From CATQHS01 sp963422655 (GTDB lineage Bacteria > Actinomycetota > Acidimicrobiia > Acidimicrobiales > Aldehydirespiratoraceae): a stretch of DNA of 64,000 bases. Below the pieces are notes generated by a model that was not told the origin of the DNA, made no database searches, and saw nothing but the letters and a program-made list of their open reading frames with translations. Shown here one piece after another: positions 49,501 through 57,716 of the stretch. Position 1 is the first letter of the stretch, and each line of letters begins with the position of its first letter. The stretch is from assembly GCA_963422655.1 (NCBI GenBank), contig OY730440.1, forward strand, positions 1,302,001 to 1,366,000. Direction: 5' to 3'. The translations under genes were made by a program, and so were the position numbers.

Positions 49501-52500
49501 ACATCCCATGATACTCTCAAACTGAAAGAGTCGGCGGCTATAACAGACGGCGTTTTCGGAGCCAGCGGTGGTTCAGCCCTATTGGTCACCGACACCCTGA
49601 AAGTTCGACTAACGGCCTCACCTTCGGTGTCGGTGACGGTCACCTCCACCTCATAGACATTGTCCTTGTCGCTGTCGGTCGGGTTCTCAAAATCAGGAGA
49701 CTTGACGAAATTCAATCTGCTGCCACCCTTTGCATACCCCAACTCGAAGGAGGCCCGGTCGGCACCGCCGGTCAAGCTCCAGGCCAGTGAATCGCCGTCA
49801 GGATCAGAAGCTGACACGACTCCTACCGATTGATTATTCTCCTTCGCTGGCAGACCCGAAGGAGTTATGAATATCGGGGGGTCATTCCCTGATGATGGTT
49901 TCATCAACGAGGTAGTGGCCTGGGTGGACTCGGACCAGTCACCAGTACCCTCGTCGTTGCTGGCCTGAACTTGAACCTCATATCCGGTATTTGCTGTCAA
50001 CCCGGAGATGATCACGCTCGTGGTAGTACCCGGGCCAGGGTCTACCATCACCCAAGCAGCGCTGGAACCGTCGTCGCTACCGGCCTGCCGGTATCTGACC
50101 TTGTAATCGTTGATCGGCGGACCAGTATTGACAGGCGCAAGCCATGACACTCCCAAACGAGAAGAACCGACAGCAGTCACCGACAGCGCTTCGGGAGCCG
50201 GCGGTGGCTCGTCCACGTCGGTCACCGACACCGTGAAAGTTCGACTAATCGTATCGTCATCGCTGTCGGTGACGGTCACCTCCACCTCATAGACATTGCC
50301 CTTGTCGCTGTCAGCCGGGTTCTCATAGTCAGGAGCCTTGACGAAACTCAAGGTCGCTACGTTCGTGTCCTGGCCAGATGTCAAGGTGAACAACGTTTGA
50401 TCGGCGCCGCCGGTCAAACTCCAGACCAACGAACCGCCGTCAGGATCAGACGCCGACAACGTGATACTGGTCATGTTCTCCGCTACCGACAGATTTGAAC
50501 CGACCGTAGTGAACACTGGTGGCCTCTTGGTGGTGGCTGAACCCGAACCGGACCAGTCACCAGTACCCTCGGCACTGCTAGCCTGAACTTGAACCTCATA
50601 TCCGGTATTTGCTGTCAACCCGGAGATGATCACGCTCATGGCAGTACCCGGGCCAGGGTCTACCATCACCCAAGCAGCGCTGGAACCGCCGTCGCTACCG
50701 GCCTGCCGGTATCTGACATTGTAGCCGTCGATCGGCGGACCAGTATTGACAGGCACATCCCATGACACTCCCAAACGAGAAGAACCTACAGCAGTCACCG
50801 ACGGCGCTTCAGGAGCCGACGGTGGCTCGTCCACGTCGGTCACCGACACCGTGAAAGTTCGACTAATCGTATCGTCATCGCTGTCGGTGATGGTCACCTC
50901 CACCTCATAGACATTGCCCTTGTCGCTGTCAGCCGGGTTCTCATAGTCAGGAGCCTTGACGAAACTCAAGGTCGCTACGTTCGTGTCCTGGCCAGATGTC
51001 AAGGTGAACAACGTCCGGTCGGCGCCGCCGGTCAAACTCCAGACCAACGAACCGCCGTCAGGATCAGACGCGAATAACCCCCCAACCAAAACAGTATTCT
51101 CCGCTACCGGCAGATCTGAACCGACCGTGGTGAACACTGGTGGCCTCTTGGTAATAGTGGCTGACCCTGAACTGGACCAGTCACCAGTACCCTCGGCACT
51201 GCTAGCCTGAACTTGAACCTCATATCCGGTATTTGCTGTCAACCCGGAGATGATCACGCTCGTGGCAGTACCCGGACCAGGATCTACCATCACCCAAGCA
51301 GCGCTGGAACCGCCGTCGCTACCGGCCTGCCGGTATCTGACGTTGTAGCCGTTGATCGGCGGACCAGTATTGACAGGCACATCCCATGACACTCCCAAAC
51401 GAGAAGAACCTACAGCGCTCACCGACGGCGCTTCAGGAGCCGACGGTGGCTCGTCCACGTCGGTCACCGACACCGTGAAAGTTCGACTAGTCGTATCGTT
51501 ATCGCTGTCGGTGACGGTCACCTCCACCTCATAGACATTGCCCTTGTCGCTGTCGGTCGGGTTCTCATAGTCAGGAGCCTTGACGAAACTCAAGGTCGCT
51601 ACGTTCGTGTCCTGGCCAGATGTCAAGGTGAACAACGTCCGGTCGGCGCCGCCGGTCAAACTCCAGACCAACGAACCGCCGTCAGGATCAGACGCCGACA
51701 ACGTGACACTGGTCATGTTCTCCGCTACCGACAGATCCGGCGCGGTCCTGAACACCGACGGTCCCGCGGTGGTGGCTGACCCCGAACCGGACCAAACTCC
51801 ATGACCCTCATCATTGCTGGCCTGAACCTGAACCTCATATCCGGTAGCCGCAGACAACCCGGAGATGCTCACGCTCGTGGCAGTACCCGGACCAGGGTCT
51901 ACCATCACCCAAGCAGAAGTCCTCAACTGCCGGTACCGCACACTGTAATCAGTAACCGACGGACGATCATCATAAGACAGCGCATCCCACGACACCATCA
52001 ACTCAGAAGCACCCCTGACAACCAAAGACGGCGCTTCGGGAGCCGACGGTGGCTCGTCCACGTCGGTCACCGACACCGTGAAAGTTCGACTAGTCGTATC
52101 GTCATCGCTGTCGGTGACGGTCACCTCCACCTCATAGACATTGTTCTTGTCGCTGTCGGCCGGGTTCTCATAGTCAGGAACCTCGACGAAACTCAAGGTC
52201 GCTGCGTTCGTGTCCTGGCCAGGTGTCAAGGTGAACAACGTTTGATCGGCGCCGCCGGTCAAACTCCAGACCAACGAACCGCCGTCAGGATCAGACGCCG
52301 ACAACGTGATACTGGTCATGTTCTCCGCTACCGACAGATTTGAACCGACCGTAGTGAACACTGGTGGCCTCTTGGTGGTGGCAAACCCCGAACCGGACCA
52401 GTCACCAGCACCCTCGGCACTGCTGGCCTGAACCTGAACCTCATAAACTGTAGCCGCAGACAAATTCGTAACTGTTGTACCCGTGATACCAGCACCTAAC

Positions 52501-55316
52501 CCTACCTTGGATTGCCATTCCCTATCCGTGGAGGTACTCAACTGCCGGTATCTGACGTTGTAGCTGTTGATCGGCGGACCAGTATTGACAGGCTCATCCC
52601 ATGACACTCCCAAACGAGAAGAACCGACAGCGCTCACCGACGGCGCTTCGGGAGCCGACGGTGGCTCGTCCACGTCGGTCACCGACACCATAAAAGTTCG
52701 ACTAGTCGTATCGTTATCGCTGTCGGTGACGGTCACCTCCACCTCATAGGCATTGTCCTTGTCGCTGTCGGCCGGGTCCTCATAGTCAGGAACCTTGACG
52801 AAACTCAATCTGGTACCATCCTTTGCAGACGACAACCGAAACGACGTCCGGTCGGCGCCGCCGGTCAAACTCCAGGTCAGTGAACCGCCGTCAGGATCAG
52901 ACGCCGACAACGTGACACTGGTCATGTTCTCCGCTACCGACAGATTTGAACCGACCGTGGTGAACACTGGTGGCCTCTTGGCAATAGTGGCTGACCCTGA
53001 ACTGGACCAGTCACCAGTACCCTCGGCACTGCTGGCCTGAACTTGAACCTCATATCCGGTATTTGCTGTCAACCCGGAGATGATCACGCTCGTGGCAGTA
53101 CCCGGGCCAGGGTCTACCATCACCCAAGTAGCAGTCCTCAACTGCCGGTATCTGACGTTGTAGCCGTCGATCGGCGGACCAGTATTGACAGGCTCATCCC
53201 ATGACACTCCCAAACGAGAAGAACCGACAGCGCTCACCGACGGCGCTTCGGGAGCCGACGGTGGCTCGTCCACGTCGGTCACCGGCACCATAAAAGTTCG
53301 ACTAGTCGTATCGTTATCGCTGTCGGTGACGGTCACCTCCACCTCATAGACATTGTCCTTGTCGCTGTCAGCCGGGTCCTCATAGTCAGGAGCTTTGACG
53401 AAACTCAAGGTCGCTACGTTCGTGTCCTGGCCAGACGACAACCGAAACGACGTCCGGTCGGCGCCGCCGGTCAAACTCCAGGTCAGTGAATCGCCGTCCG
53501 GATCAGACGCAGCTAATATGGCATCTGTCGTGTTCTCGGATACCGACAGATCTGAACCGACCGTGGTGAACACTGGTGGCCTCTTGGTAATAGTGGCTGA
53601 CCCTGAACTGGACCAGTCACCAGTACCCTCGGCACTGCTGGCCTGAACTTGAACCTCATATCCGGTATTTGCTGTCAACCCGGAGATGATCACGCTCGTG
53701 GCAGTACCCGGACCAGGGTCTACCATCACCCAATCAGAAGTCCTCAACTGCCGGTATCTGACGTTGTAGCCGTTGATCGGCGGACCAGTATTGACAGGCA
53801 CATCCCATGACACTCCCAAACGAGAAGAACCGACAGCGCTCACCGACGGCGCTTCAGGAGCCGACGGTGGCTCGTCCACGTCGGTCACCGACACCGTGAA
53901 AGTTCGACTAGTCGTATCGTTATCGCTGTCGGTGACGGTCACCTCCACCTCATAAACATTGCCCCTGTCGCTGTCAGCCGGGTTCTCATAGTCAGGAACC
54001 CCGACGAAACTCAAGGTCGCTACGTTCGTGTCCTGGCCAGATGTCAAGGTGAACAACGTCCGGTCGGCGCCGCCGGTCAAACTCCAGACCAACGAACCGC
54101 CGTCAGGATCAGACGCCGACAACGTGACACTGGTCATGTTCTCCGCTACCGACAGATCCGGCGCGGTCCTGAACACCGACGGTCCCGCGGTGGTGGCTGA
54201 CCCCGAACCGGACCAAACTCCATGACCCTCATCATTGCTGGCCTGAACCTGAACCTCATATCCGGTAGCCGCAGACAACCCCGAGATGCTCACGCTCGTG
54301 GCAGTACCCGGACCAGGGTCTACCATCACCCAAGCAGAAGTCCTCAACTGCCGGTACCGCACACTGTAATCAGTAACCGACGGACGATCATCATAAGACA
54401 GCGCATCCCACGACACCATCAACTCAGAAGCACCCCTGACAACCAAAGACGGCGCTTCGGGAGCCGACGGTGGCTCGTCCACGTCGGTCACCGACACCAT
54501 AAAAGTTTGGCTGATGGACAGGCTGTCGCTGTCGGTGACGGTCACCTCCACCTCATAGACATTGTCCTTGTCGCTATCGGTCGGGTTCTCATAGTCAGGA
54601 GCCTTGACAAAACTCAAATTGGTGTCGAGGCTCACAGCTAACTCAAACAGCTCACGATCAGCGCCACCAGTCAAATGGTAGATCAACGAACACCCATCAG
54701 TATCAATGGCACCCATAACACCCACCAGAGAAGTATTCTCCGTTACTAATAGGGTTGACCCGATATAAAATATCGGAGGACTATTACCGTGTACAGCGGC
54801 CTTTGGAGTACTAACCCGGATGGAGTCATACCAGGTACTATAACCCTCGTCACTACCAGCCCGTATTTGAACTTCATATACTGTATCCGCAGACAAACCC
54901 GGAACAACTGTACCTGTTATACCAGCACCCAAACCTGCCTTGGACTGCCACTCCCTTTTTATGGAAGTACTAAAGGGTCGGTAGCGCACTTCATAACTGG
55001 TAATCGGTGGACGATCAGTAGCTATTGGCTCTACCCACGAGACTCTTAAACGAGAAGGATCAACCGCGGTTGCAGTTAGAGACTCTGGAACTGGTGGAGG
55101 CTCACTCACATCAATCACAGGCACCACCAAAGTCCTACTTGTAGACAATCCGTCACTGTCGGTGATTGTCACCTCTACCTCATAGAGGTTGTTCCTGTCT
55201 CTATCATTCGGGTTCTCATAGTCAGGAGCCTGCTTGAAAACTAAACTGTAAATATTTCCCAAAGACGACAGCTCGAATAACGCTCTATCAGCACCACCGG
55301 TCAAGCTCCAGGTCAA
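34047..55316 (-). CDS. Giant SLH-anchored cadherin/fibronectin-III surface protein, main frame
   Basis: A 7,089-residue open frame, the larger part of one gene that would run from 56815 to 34047. The N-terminal half alternates cadherin-like units (ENT...DPDGGSLTWSLTGGAD, then DYENPADSDKDNVYEVEVTV) with FN3 units (SYNVRYRQ, YEVQVQASN). The middle repeats FN3-cadherin-cadherin triplets (GQVSVTAVFEGL, YEVRVRAVNDEG, then FTINSSSGQITADSSLDYE and TVTVTDVNDPP). A Pro/Glu/Ser linker leads to three SLH domains (SSVTRGQLASFLARLW, QVTRAEMTSFLSRLW, YVTRAQMASLLARFW). Cadherin units probably bind calcium. A surface adhesin or matrix protein is inferred. The listed 5' end is a TTG inside a repeat; the frame is really open back to the poly-G tract. 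Confidence 0.9.
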   Translation of the reverse strand: MTWSLTGGADRALFELSSLGNIYSLVFKQAPDYENPNDRDRNNLYEVEVTITDSDGLSTSRTLVVPVIDVSEPPPVPESLTATAVDPSRLRVSWVEPIATDRPPITSYEVRYRPFSTSIKREWQSKAGLGAGITGTVVPGLSADTVYEVQIRAGSDEGYSTWYDSIRVSTPKAAVHGNSPPIFYIGSTLLVTENTSLVGVMGAIDTDGCSLIYHLTGGADRELFELAVSLDTNLSFVKAPDYENPTDSDKDNVYEVEVTVTDSDSLSISQTFMVSVTDVDEPPSAPEAPSLVVRGASELMVSWDALSYDDRPSVTDYSVRYRQLRTSAWVMVDPGPGTATSVSISGLSAATGYEVQVQASNDEGHGVWSGSGSATTAGPSVFRTAPDLSVAENMTSVTLSASDPDGGSLVWSLTGGADRTLFTLTSGQDTNVATLSFVGVPDYENPADSDRGNVYEVEVTVTDSDNDTTSRTFTVSVTDVDEPPSAPEAPSVSAVGSSRLGVSWDVPVNTGPPINGYNVRYRQLRTSDWVMVDPGPGTATSVIISGLTANTGYEVQVQASSAEGTGDWSSSGSATITKRPPVFTTVGSDLSVSENTTDAILAASDPDGDSLTWSLTGGADRTSFRLSSGQDTNVATLSFVKAPDYEDPADSDKDNVYEVEVTVTDSDNDTTSRTFMVPVTDVDEPPSAPEAPSVSAVGSSRLGVSWDEPVNTGPPIDGYNVRYRQLRTATWVMVDPGPGTATSVIISGLTANTGYEVQVQASSAEGTGDWSSSGSATIAKRPPVFTTVGSNLSVAENMTSVTLSASDPDGGSLTWSLTGGADRTSFRLSSAKDGTRLSFVKVPDYEDPADSDKDNAYEVEVTVTDSDNDTTSRTFMVSVTDVDEPPSAPEAPSVSAVGSSRLGVSWDEPVNTGPPINSYNVRYRQLSTSTDREWQSKVGLGAGITGTTVTNLSAATVYEVQVQASSAEGAGDWSGSGFATTKRPPVFTTVGSNLSVAENMTSITLSASDPDGGSLVWSLTGGADQTLFTLTPGQDTNAATLSFVEVPDYENPADSDKNNVYEVEVTVTDSDDDTTSRTFTVSVTDVDEPPSAPEAPSLVVRGASELMVSWDALSYDDRPSVTDYSVRYRQLRTSAWVMVDPGPGTATSVSISGLSAATGYEVQVQASNDEGHGVWSGSGSATTAGPSVFRTAPDLSVAENMTSVTLSASDPDGGSLVWSLTGGADRTLFTLTSGQDTNVATLSFVKAPDYENPTDSDKGNVYEVEVTVTDSDNDTTSRTFTVSVTDVDEPPSAPEAPSVSAVGSSRLGVSWDVPVNTGPPINGYNVRYRQAGSDGGSSAAWVMVDPGPGTATSVIISGLTANTGYEVQVQASSAEGTGDWSSSGSATITKRPPVFTTVGSDLPVAENTVLVGGLFASDPDGGSLVWSLTGGADRTLFTLTSGQDTNVATLSFVKAPDYENPADSDKGNVYEVEVTITDSDDDTISRTFTVSVTDVDEPPSAPEAPSVTAVGSSRLGVSWDVPVNTGPPIDGYNVRYRQAGSDGGSSAAWVMVDPGPGTAMSVIISGLTANTGYEVQVQASSAEGTGDWSGSGSATTKRPPVFTTVGSNLSVAENMTSITLSASDPDGGSLVWSLTGGADQTLFTLTSGQDTNVATLSFVKAPDYENPADSDKGNVYEVEVTVTDSDDDTISRTFTVSVTDVDEPPPAPEALSVTAVGSSRLGVSWLAPVNTGPPINDYKVRYRQAGSDDGSSAAWVMVDPGPGTTTSVIISGLTANTGYEVQVQASNDEGTGDWSESTQATTSLMKPSSGNDPPIFITPSGLPAKENNQSVGVVSASDPDGDSLAWSLTGGADRASFELGYAKGGSRLNFVKSPDFENPTDSDKDNVYEVEVTVTDTEGEAVSRTFRVSVTNRAEPPLAPKTPSVIAADSFSLRVSWDVPVHSGRPPITGYNVRYRQVRTSTWTTVDPGSATSVTISDLVTGILYEVQVRAVNDEGHGVWSRSGTITAGQPVFTTVGSNLSVSENTTDVILAARDPDGGDLTWEVTGGADRTLFTLTPVQNTNVATLSFKDPPDFEHPMDSDGDNNYMVEVKITAVDSETVVRMFTVSVSDDDSESPGVPVLSVLARVLSLSVSWDDPSNAGPAVTNYQVQYKLATTDDWTTAGWTTTRSMTISGLTAKVDYKVRVRAMNDEGLSDWSATVEGIPSANQVPVFDSSTSAAVSVDENTARVVALSASDPDGGDLTWEVSGGADKALFTLIEDETDSTEAVLAFDIAPDYENPTDKDGNNVYVAAVTVTDDNGGSAAVTITVTVTDVAEPPVVAPGQVSVTAVFEGLDMSWVAPGASDMAGRPPVTGYEVQYRPVTTVVSSWTDHVHSGAGTTAAISGLTGGSQYEVRVRAVNDEGGGVWSGAVSGTALDNRAPAFASESVTLTVAENAGENANVGDPVTATDEDNDSLTYSLPSAATGDHASFTIDSNGQITADISLDYETKSSYTFTVTVTDDGTGSLSDTVAVTVTVTDVNDPPVFASESVTLTVEENADAGANVGAAVAAVDDDGDTLTYSLPSAAVGDHAGFTINARSGQITADGSLDHETKSLYMFTVTVEDDGTGSLSDTVAVRVMVVDKDEPPPAPGQVSVTAVFEGLDVSWTAPDVTGRPAVIDYDVQYKLKTDSGWTGRAHSGTATTAQIRGLTGAAEYEVQVRAVNAEGESVWSGVSGTASDNRPPALPDGPVGREVAENLAANANVGDPVTATDLDSGDTVVYTLDASGDHASFTINSGSGQITADSSLDHETKSSYQVTVIATDDGTGSLSDSVVVNIGVTDVNEAPEFGAGPVTRNVAENLAVNAVVGGPVTAVDPDDGDTLAYTLGSATGDHTGFTINGSSGQITADASLDHEAKDTYTVTVTASDGSLSDTVTVTVNVTDDEGERPVVAPGQVSVTAVFEGLNVSWVAPSASDMAGRPPVTGYEVQHKLKSASAWPGDDVVVSVTATAAQVRGLTGAAEYEVRVRAVNDEGDGVWSGAVSGTALDNRPPAFASESVALTVAENAGENANVGAPVTATDDDGDTLTYSLPSAATGDHASFTIDSNGQITADISLDYETKSSYTFTVTVTDDGTGSLSDTVAVTVTVTDVNDPPVFASESVTLTVEENADAGANVGAAVAAVDDDGDTLTYSLPSAAVGDHAGFTINARSGQITADGSLDHETKSSYTFTVTVTDDGTGSLSDTVAVRVMVVDKDEPPPPPGQVSVTAVFEGLNVSWTAPGASDMAGRPPVTGYEVQHKLKSASSWTGHAHSGTATTAQIRGLTGAAEYEVQVRAVNDEGESVWSGVSGTASDNRPPEFASQSVTLTVAENAGMNANVGAAVTAVDPDGDSVVYTLDASGDHASFTINGSSGQITADSSLDHEVKSSYQVTVIATDDGTGSLSDSVVVNISVTDVNEAPEFGAGSVTLTVAENADAGAVVGGPVTAVDPDDGDTLTYSLPSGAGDHAGFTINARSGQITADSSLDHEAKDSYSFTVTVTDGSLSVTVSVTVNVTDDEGERPVVAPGQVSVTVVFEGLNVSWTAPDVTGRPAVTDYDVQYRPVTTVASSWSDHVHVGTATTAEITGLTGGSEYEVRVRAVNDEGDGVWSGAVSGTVLDNRAPAFASESVALTVAENAGENANVGDPVTATDDDGDTLTYSLPAAATGDHAGFAIDSNGQITADSSLDYEVKSSYRFTVTVEDDGTGSLSDTVAVTVTVTDVNDPPKFGKETEIRLVAENAGRGANVGDPVTASDDDGDTLTYSLPSGAGDHTGFAIGSTGQITARSDLDHEAKPSYRFTVTVEDDGTGSLSDTVSVTVTVVDKDEPPPPPGQVSVTAVFEGLNVSWTAPDTTGMTAVTGYEVQYRPVTTTASAWSDYAHDGTATTAAITGLTGAAEYEVRVRAVNAEGESVWSGVSGTALDNRPPEFASQSVTLTVAENAVANANVGDPVTASDPDSGDTVVYTLDASGDHASFTINSGSGQITADSSLDHEVKSSYQVTVIATDDGTGSLSDSVVVNIGVTDVNEAPDFGVGSVTLTVAENADAGAVVGGPVTAVDPDDGDTVTYSLPSGAGDHAGFTINARSGQITADGSLDYEAKRSYSFTVTATDSDGLDDTVTVNINVVDKDEPPAVAPGQVSVTPVFEGLNVSWTAPDVTGRPPVTDYDVQYRPVTTVASSWSDHVHSGTATTAEITGLTGAAEYEVRVRAVNDEGESVWSGVSGTALDNRAPAFASESVTLTVAENAGENANVGAPVTATDDDGDTLTYSLPAAATGDHAGFAIDSNGQITADSSLDYEVKSSYTFTVTVEDDGTGSLSDTVAVTVTVTDVNDPPKFGKETEIRLVEENAGRGANVGDPVTASDDDGDTLTYSLPSGAGDHAGFAIGSNGQITARSGLDHEAKSSYRFTVTVEDDGTGSLSDTVSVTVTVVDKDEPPPAPGQVVVTAVFAGLNVSWTAPDTTGMTAVTDYDVQYKLKSASSWTDHDHVGTATTAQIRGLTGAAEYEVQVRAVNDEGDGVWSGVSGTALDNQPPLLPDGPVGRSVAENLAANANVGAAVTATDPDGDTLVYTLDASGDHASFTINSGSGQITANSPLDHETKSSYQVTVIATDDDGLDDSVVVNISVTDVNEAPDFDAGSVTLTVAENAGTGAVVGGPVTAVDPDDGDTVTYSLPSAAVGDHAGFTIDARSGQITARSGLDHEAKDSYSFTVTVTDGSLSDTVSVTVNVTDVAEPPAVAPGQVSVTVVFEGLNVSWTAPDVTGRPAVTDYDVQYRPVTTVASSWSDHVHVGTATTAEITGLTGAAEYEVRVRAVNDEGDGVWSGAVSGTVLDNRAPAFASESVTLTVAENAGENANVGLPVTATDDDGDTLTYSLPAAATGDHAGFAIDSNGQITADSSLDYEVKSSYTFTVTVEDDGTGSLSDTVAVTVTVTDVNDPPEFASESVTLTVDENAGTNAVVGAPVAAVDDDGDTLTYSLPSAAVGDHTGFAINARSGQITADGSLDHEAKSSYRFTVTVTDDGTGSLSDSVAVTVTVVDKDEPPPAPGQVVVTAVFAGLNVSWSAPDVTGMPAVTDYDVQYKLKSASSWTDHDHVGTATTAEITGLTGAAEYEVQVRAVNDEGDGVWSGAGSGTALDNRPPEFASQSVTLTVAENAVANANVGDPVTASDPDSGDTVSYGLAATGDHASFTINGSSGQITADSSLDHEVKSSYQVTVIATDDGTGKLSDSVVVNISVVDVNEAPAFGKQTETREVAENADAGAVVGGPVTAVDPDDGDTLVYRLAASGDHAGFAVDPVSGQITARSSLDHEAKDTYTVTVTATDGSLDDTVSVTVNVTDVAEPPVVAPGQVSVTVVFEGLDVSWTAPDVTGRPPVTDYDVQYRPVTTVVSSWSDHVHSGTATTAEITGLTGGSEYEVRVRAVNDEGDGVWSVVVSGTASGNRPPAFASESVALTVAENAGENANVGLPVTATDDDGDTLTYSLPAAATGDHASFTINSSTGQITADSSLDYEVKSSYQVTVTARDDDGLSDSVTVNIGVVDVNDPPEFASESVTLTVDENAGTNANVGDPVTASDDDGDTLTYSLPSGAGDHTSFAIGSNGQITARSGLDHEAKSSYRFTVTVEDDGTGSLSDTVSVTVTVVDKDEPPPAPGQVSVTAVFEGLNVSWAAPDVTGRPAVTDYDVQYKLKSASSWTDHDHVGTATTAQVRGLTGAAEYEVRVRAVNDEGDGVWSGAGSGTASDNRSPVLPDGPVARSVAENAVANANVGDPVTASDPDSGDSVVYSLAATGDHASFTINPGSGQITADGSLDYEAKGSYQVTVIATDGDGLSASVTVNISVTDVNEAPVFGAGSVTRNVAENAGTNAVVGARVTAVDPDGDTLVYRLAAVGDHNRFSIDPVSGQITADGSLDYEAKDSYTVTVTATDGGSLSDTVTVAVSVDDVAEPPAAPGRVSVTAVFAGLDVSWTAPGASDMAGRPPVTGYEVQYRPVTTVVSSWSDHAHAGTATTAAIRGLAGGSDYEVRVRAVNDEGDGVWSGAGSGTASDNRPPEFASQSVALTVAENLGAGANVGGPVTAADPDSGDSVVYSLAATGDHASFAIDSGSGQITARSSLDYEAKGSYTVTVIARDGDGLSATVRVDIGVVDVGEAPLQMRIPLVGAVFGGLVVSWSAPDMAGRPPVTDYDVQYRLVSVPESAWTDHVHFGVGTTAQITGLVVGSVYEVRVRAVNDEGEGVWSVAVSGTASDNRAPVFASSSVTLTVAENLGAGAVVGVPVVAVDGDGDVLVYTLGSVSGDHASFTIDSSSGQLTVGVSLDFEAKSSYVFTVTVSDGKGGSDSVSVSVSVGDVDEPPSLPGEVSVSAVFEGLDVSWTAPDVTGRPAVTGYRVQYRPVTDPKSAWTDHVHLGTATTARIANLDGSAEFEVRVRAVNDEGVSAWSVAGTGTTSGNRDPAFSAPLVLVVGEDAGTGADVGGPVVAVDPDGDVLVYTLGSVSGDHASFVIDSESGQITVGVSLDFESKSSYAFTVSASDGRGGSDAVAVTVNVTDVDEPPSLPGSVSVSALFEGLNVSWTVPDTTGPPVTDYGVQYRPVSVPESAWTDHVHSGTATAAQISGLAGDVEYEVRVRAVNDEGVSGWSVAVKATTSDNRAPVWPDGPLTREVDENAGDDAQVGAAVVAVDPDGDAVFYALGSDTGDHTSFAIDSNGQITANSSLDHEAEDTYTVRVIATDDATNSLSATVTVNIGVGDVNERPDFSAVLTSATSTARTIAVNVGAGARVGAAVVAYDPDDGDVLTYTLHSDTGDHTGFAIDSNGQITTRYSLDHEIGDLYRVKVTASDTSSVTSTVAVRIIVTDASEPRPVIVLPPLPEPEPSEPPEPSEPSEPSEPPAEPEPVVSEPPEFVDVSETSVHYENIKMLATIGITKGKTETTFEPKSSVTRGQLASFLARLWTADDRDCDGSFTAMNDIDGSVHESSVACLTDLGAIPITGASYEPYKQVTRAEMTSFLSRLWRSAGRECEAPTVRFNDIDGHAYAADITCMHSIKIVYGKTTTTFDPDSYVTRAQMASLLARFWTQLRT
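34581..34700 (-). repeat. Pro-Glu-Ser linker repeat
   Basis: A GGTTCAGAC-type 9-base repeat (+ strand) encodes a run of S-E-P units before the SLH domains. The copy at 62300-62430 differs by a few codons and by an 18-base insertion (VVPDPP). Confidence 0.9.
36800..48360 (-). repeat. About 13 tandem FN3-cadherin-cadherin units
   Basis: Landmark codons for GQVSVT recur near 48340, 47415, 46505, 45580, 44660, 43760, 42845, 41935, 41035, 40120, 39215, 38315 and 37420, giving a period of about 0.91 kb (about 300 residues). Three shorter FN3-cadherin units (about 0.6 kb) follow towards 35.6 kb. Many neighbouring units are nearly identical in DNA, for example 45808-46023 and 47641-47856. Confidence 0.85.
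51352..52085 (-). repeat. Segmental duplicate of 53773-54506
   Basis: By eye this 0.73-kb stretch is almost base-for-base identical to 53773-54506, offset 2,421 bases, which is four cadherin-FN3 units. It indicates recent unit duplication or conversion inside the gene. Confidence 0.85.
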
Positions 55317-55342
55317 CGAACCAGGATCTTCAGTGACGGCTT

Positions 55343-56815
<1,473 letters not shown>

Positions 56816-57069
56816 CTGACACCATATAAATCTTCAAGGCAGTCAAATCCGAGATGACCGCTTCTATGGTAGTAATAGGAACCGAATTCAGTGGCTTCTA
56901 TACGGAACTGTTTGCTACCCTGTACTACTGTAAGTTGTAGCTGATTATCGGTAGCCGACCGACATCGTCCGATTCGACTTACGATACCGGTGGCTTTATA
57001 GTTTAAAGATTTACTAGAGGTGATCCGACCGGTGTAGTCATCAATAGCGGACCTGTCAAAGTCACACAA

Positions 57070-57287
57070 GCTATCAAGCCTCCTCTATCTCGGCCACCCT
57101 GGAGGAGAGCACTAACTCAGAGACAAGAGGGAACAGCTCATGCTGGCTTACAGCCATGACTACAGAGCCATAGTCAGACCGACTGGACAAATCAACACCT
57201 CTTTCAAACCGATCCGCTGCACTAATACTACGCTGTACTAGTCAAGGCTACAGACCATGAAACATACAGATTCTTCAACGTACAGCA
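57070..57287. other. AT-richer stretch without a recognisable gene
   Basis: No convincing coding region or RNA. A short inverted repeat (GACTA...TAGTC) lies around 57162-57180. A perfect TTGACA on the - strand at 57300-57305 has only a weak -10 partner. It may hold the promoter and leader of the giant gene. Confidence 0.4.
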
Positions 57288-57576
57288 TTAGCCAGGAGAT
57301 GTCAACATGGTCGGCAAACTTCCCCGGCCCGCGGCGTCACGGCCAGAGGCCCGGTTGTAGCGACTTCGTCGGTCGCGACGGCTGGCTCGGTTTTGCACCA
57401 CCTCTGTGAACTCTTGCATCTGGCTACATCCTCGAGGTGAACTGGGACGGGCAGTGTACCAACCCTCGATTGAGGCCGGGCTCCGGCCAGTACGCCAGCG
57501 TAAGCAGGCGGAAGAAACGGCTAACGGGTCTTGGTTGAAACCAGCAACGTACTCCGCCGTATTGAACAGGTCGAGC

Positions 57577-57716
57577 CGGCGAACGTTCAGGCCCTGAAAG
57601 TCGTCGAAGCCGGCGCGGGTGTCACCGGAACCGGACACCACGGTCAGTATCGCTCCCACCCCCAAGGTGGCGGCGGCCAAGACGTAGACAGCCGGTTGCC
57701 AGTCACCGGCTCGTAG
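57577..57716 (-). pseudogene. nuoN fragment with internal deletion
   Basis: 57577-57646 matches 58927-58997 of nuoN copy 2 (SGxGDTRxGxDDFQGLNVRR) and 57647-57716 matches 59161-59232 (AGDWQPAVYVLAAATL), so about 163 bases between them are missing. The frame happens to remain open within a 200-codon frame (57288-57887), but no nuoN context remains on either side. Divergence from copy 2 is visible at several bases. Confidence 0.85.

Noticed and set aside
57277..57305. TTGACA with TACGTT 17 bases downstream (- strand) as promoter of the giant gene
   Set aside because: The -35 is perfect but the -10 matches poorly and lies about 460 bases from the start; not enough to call.
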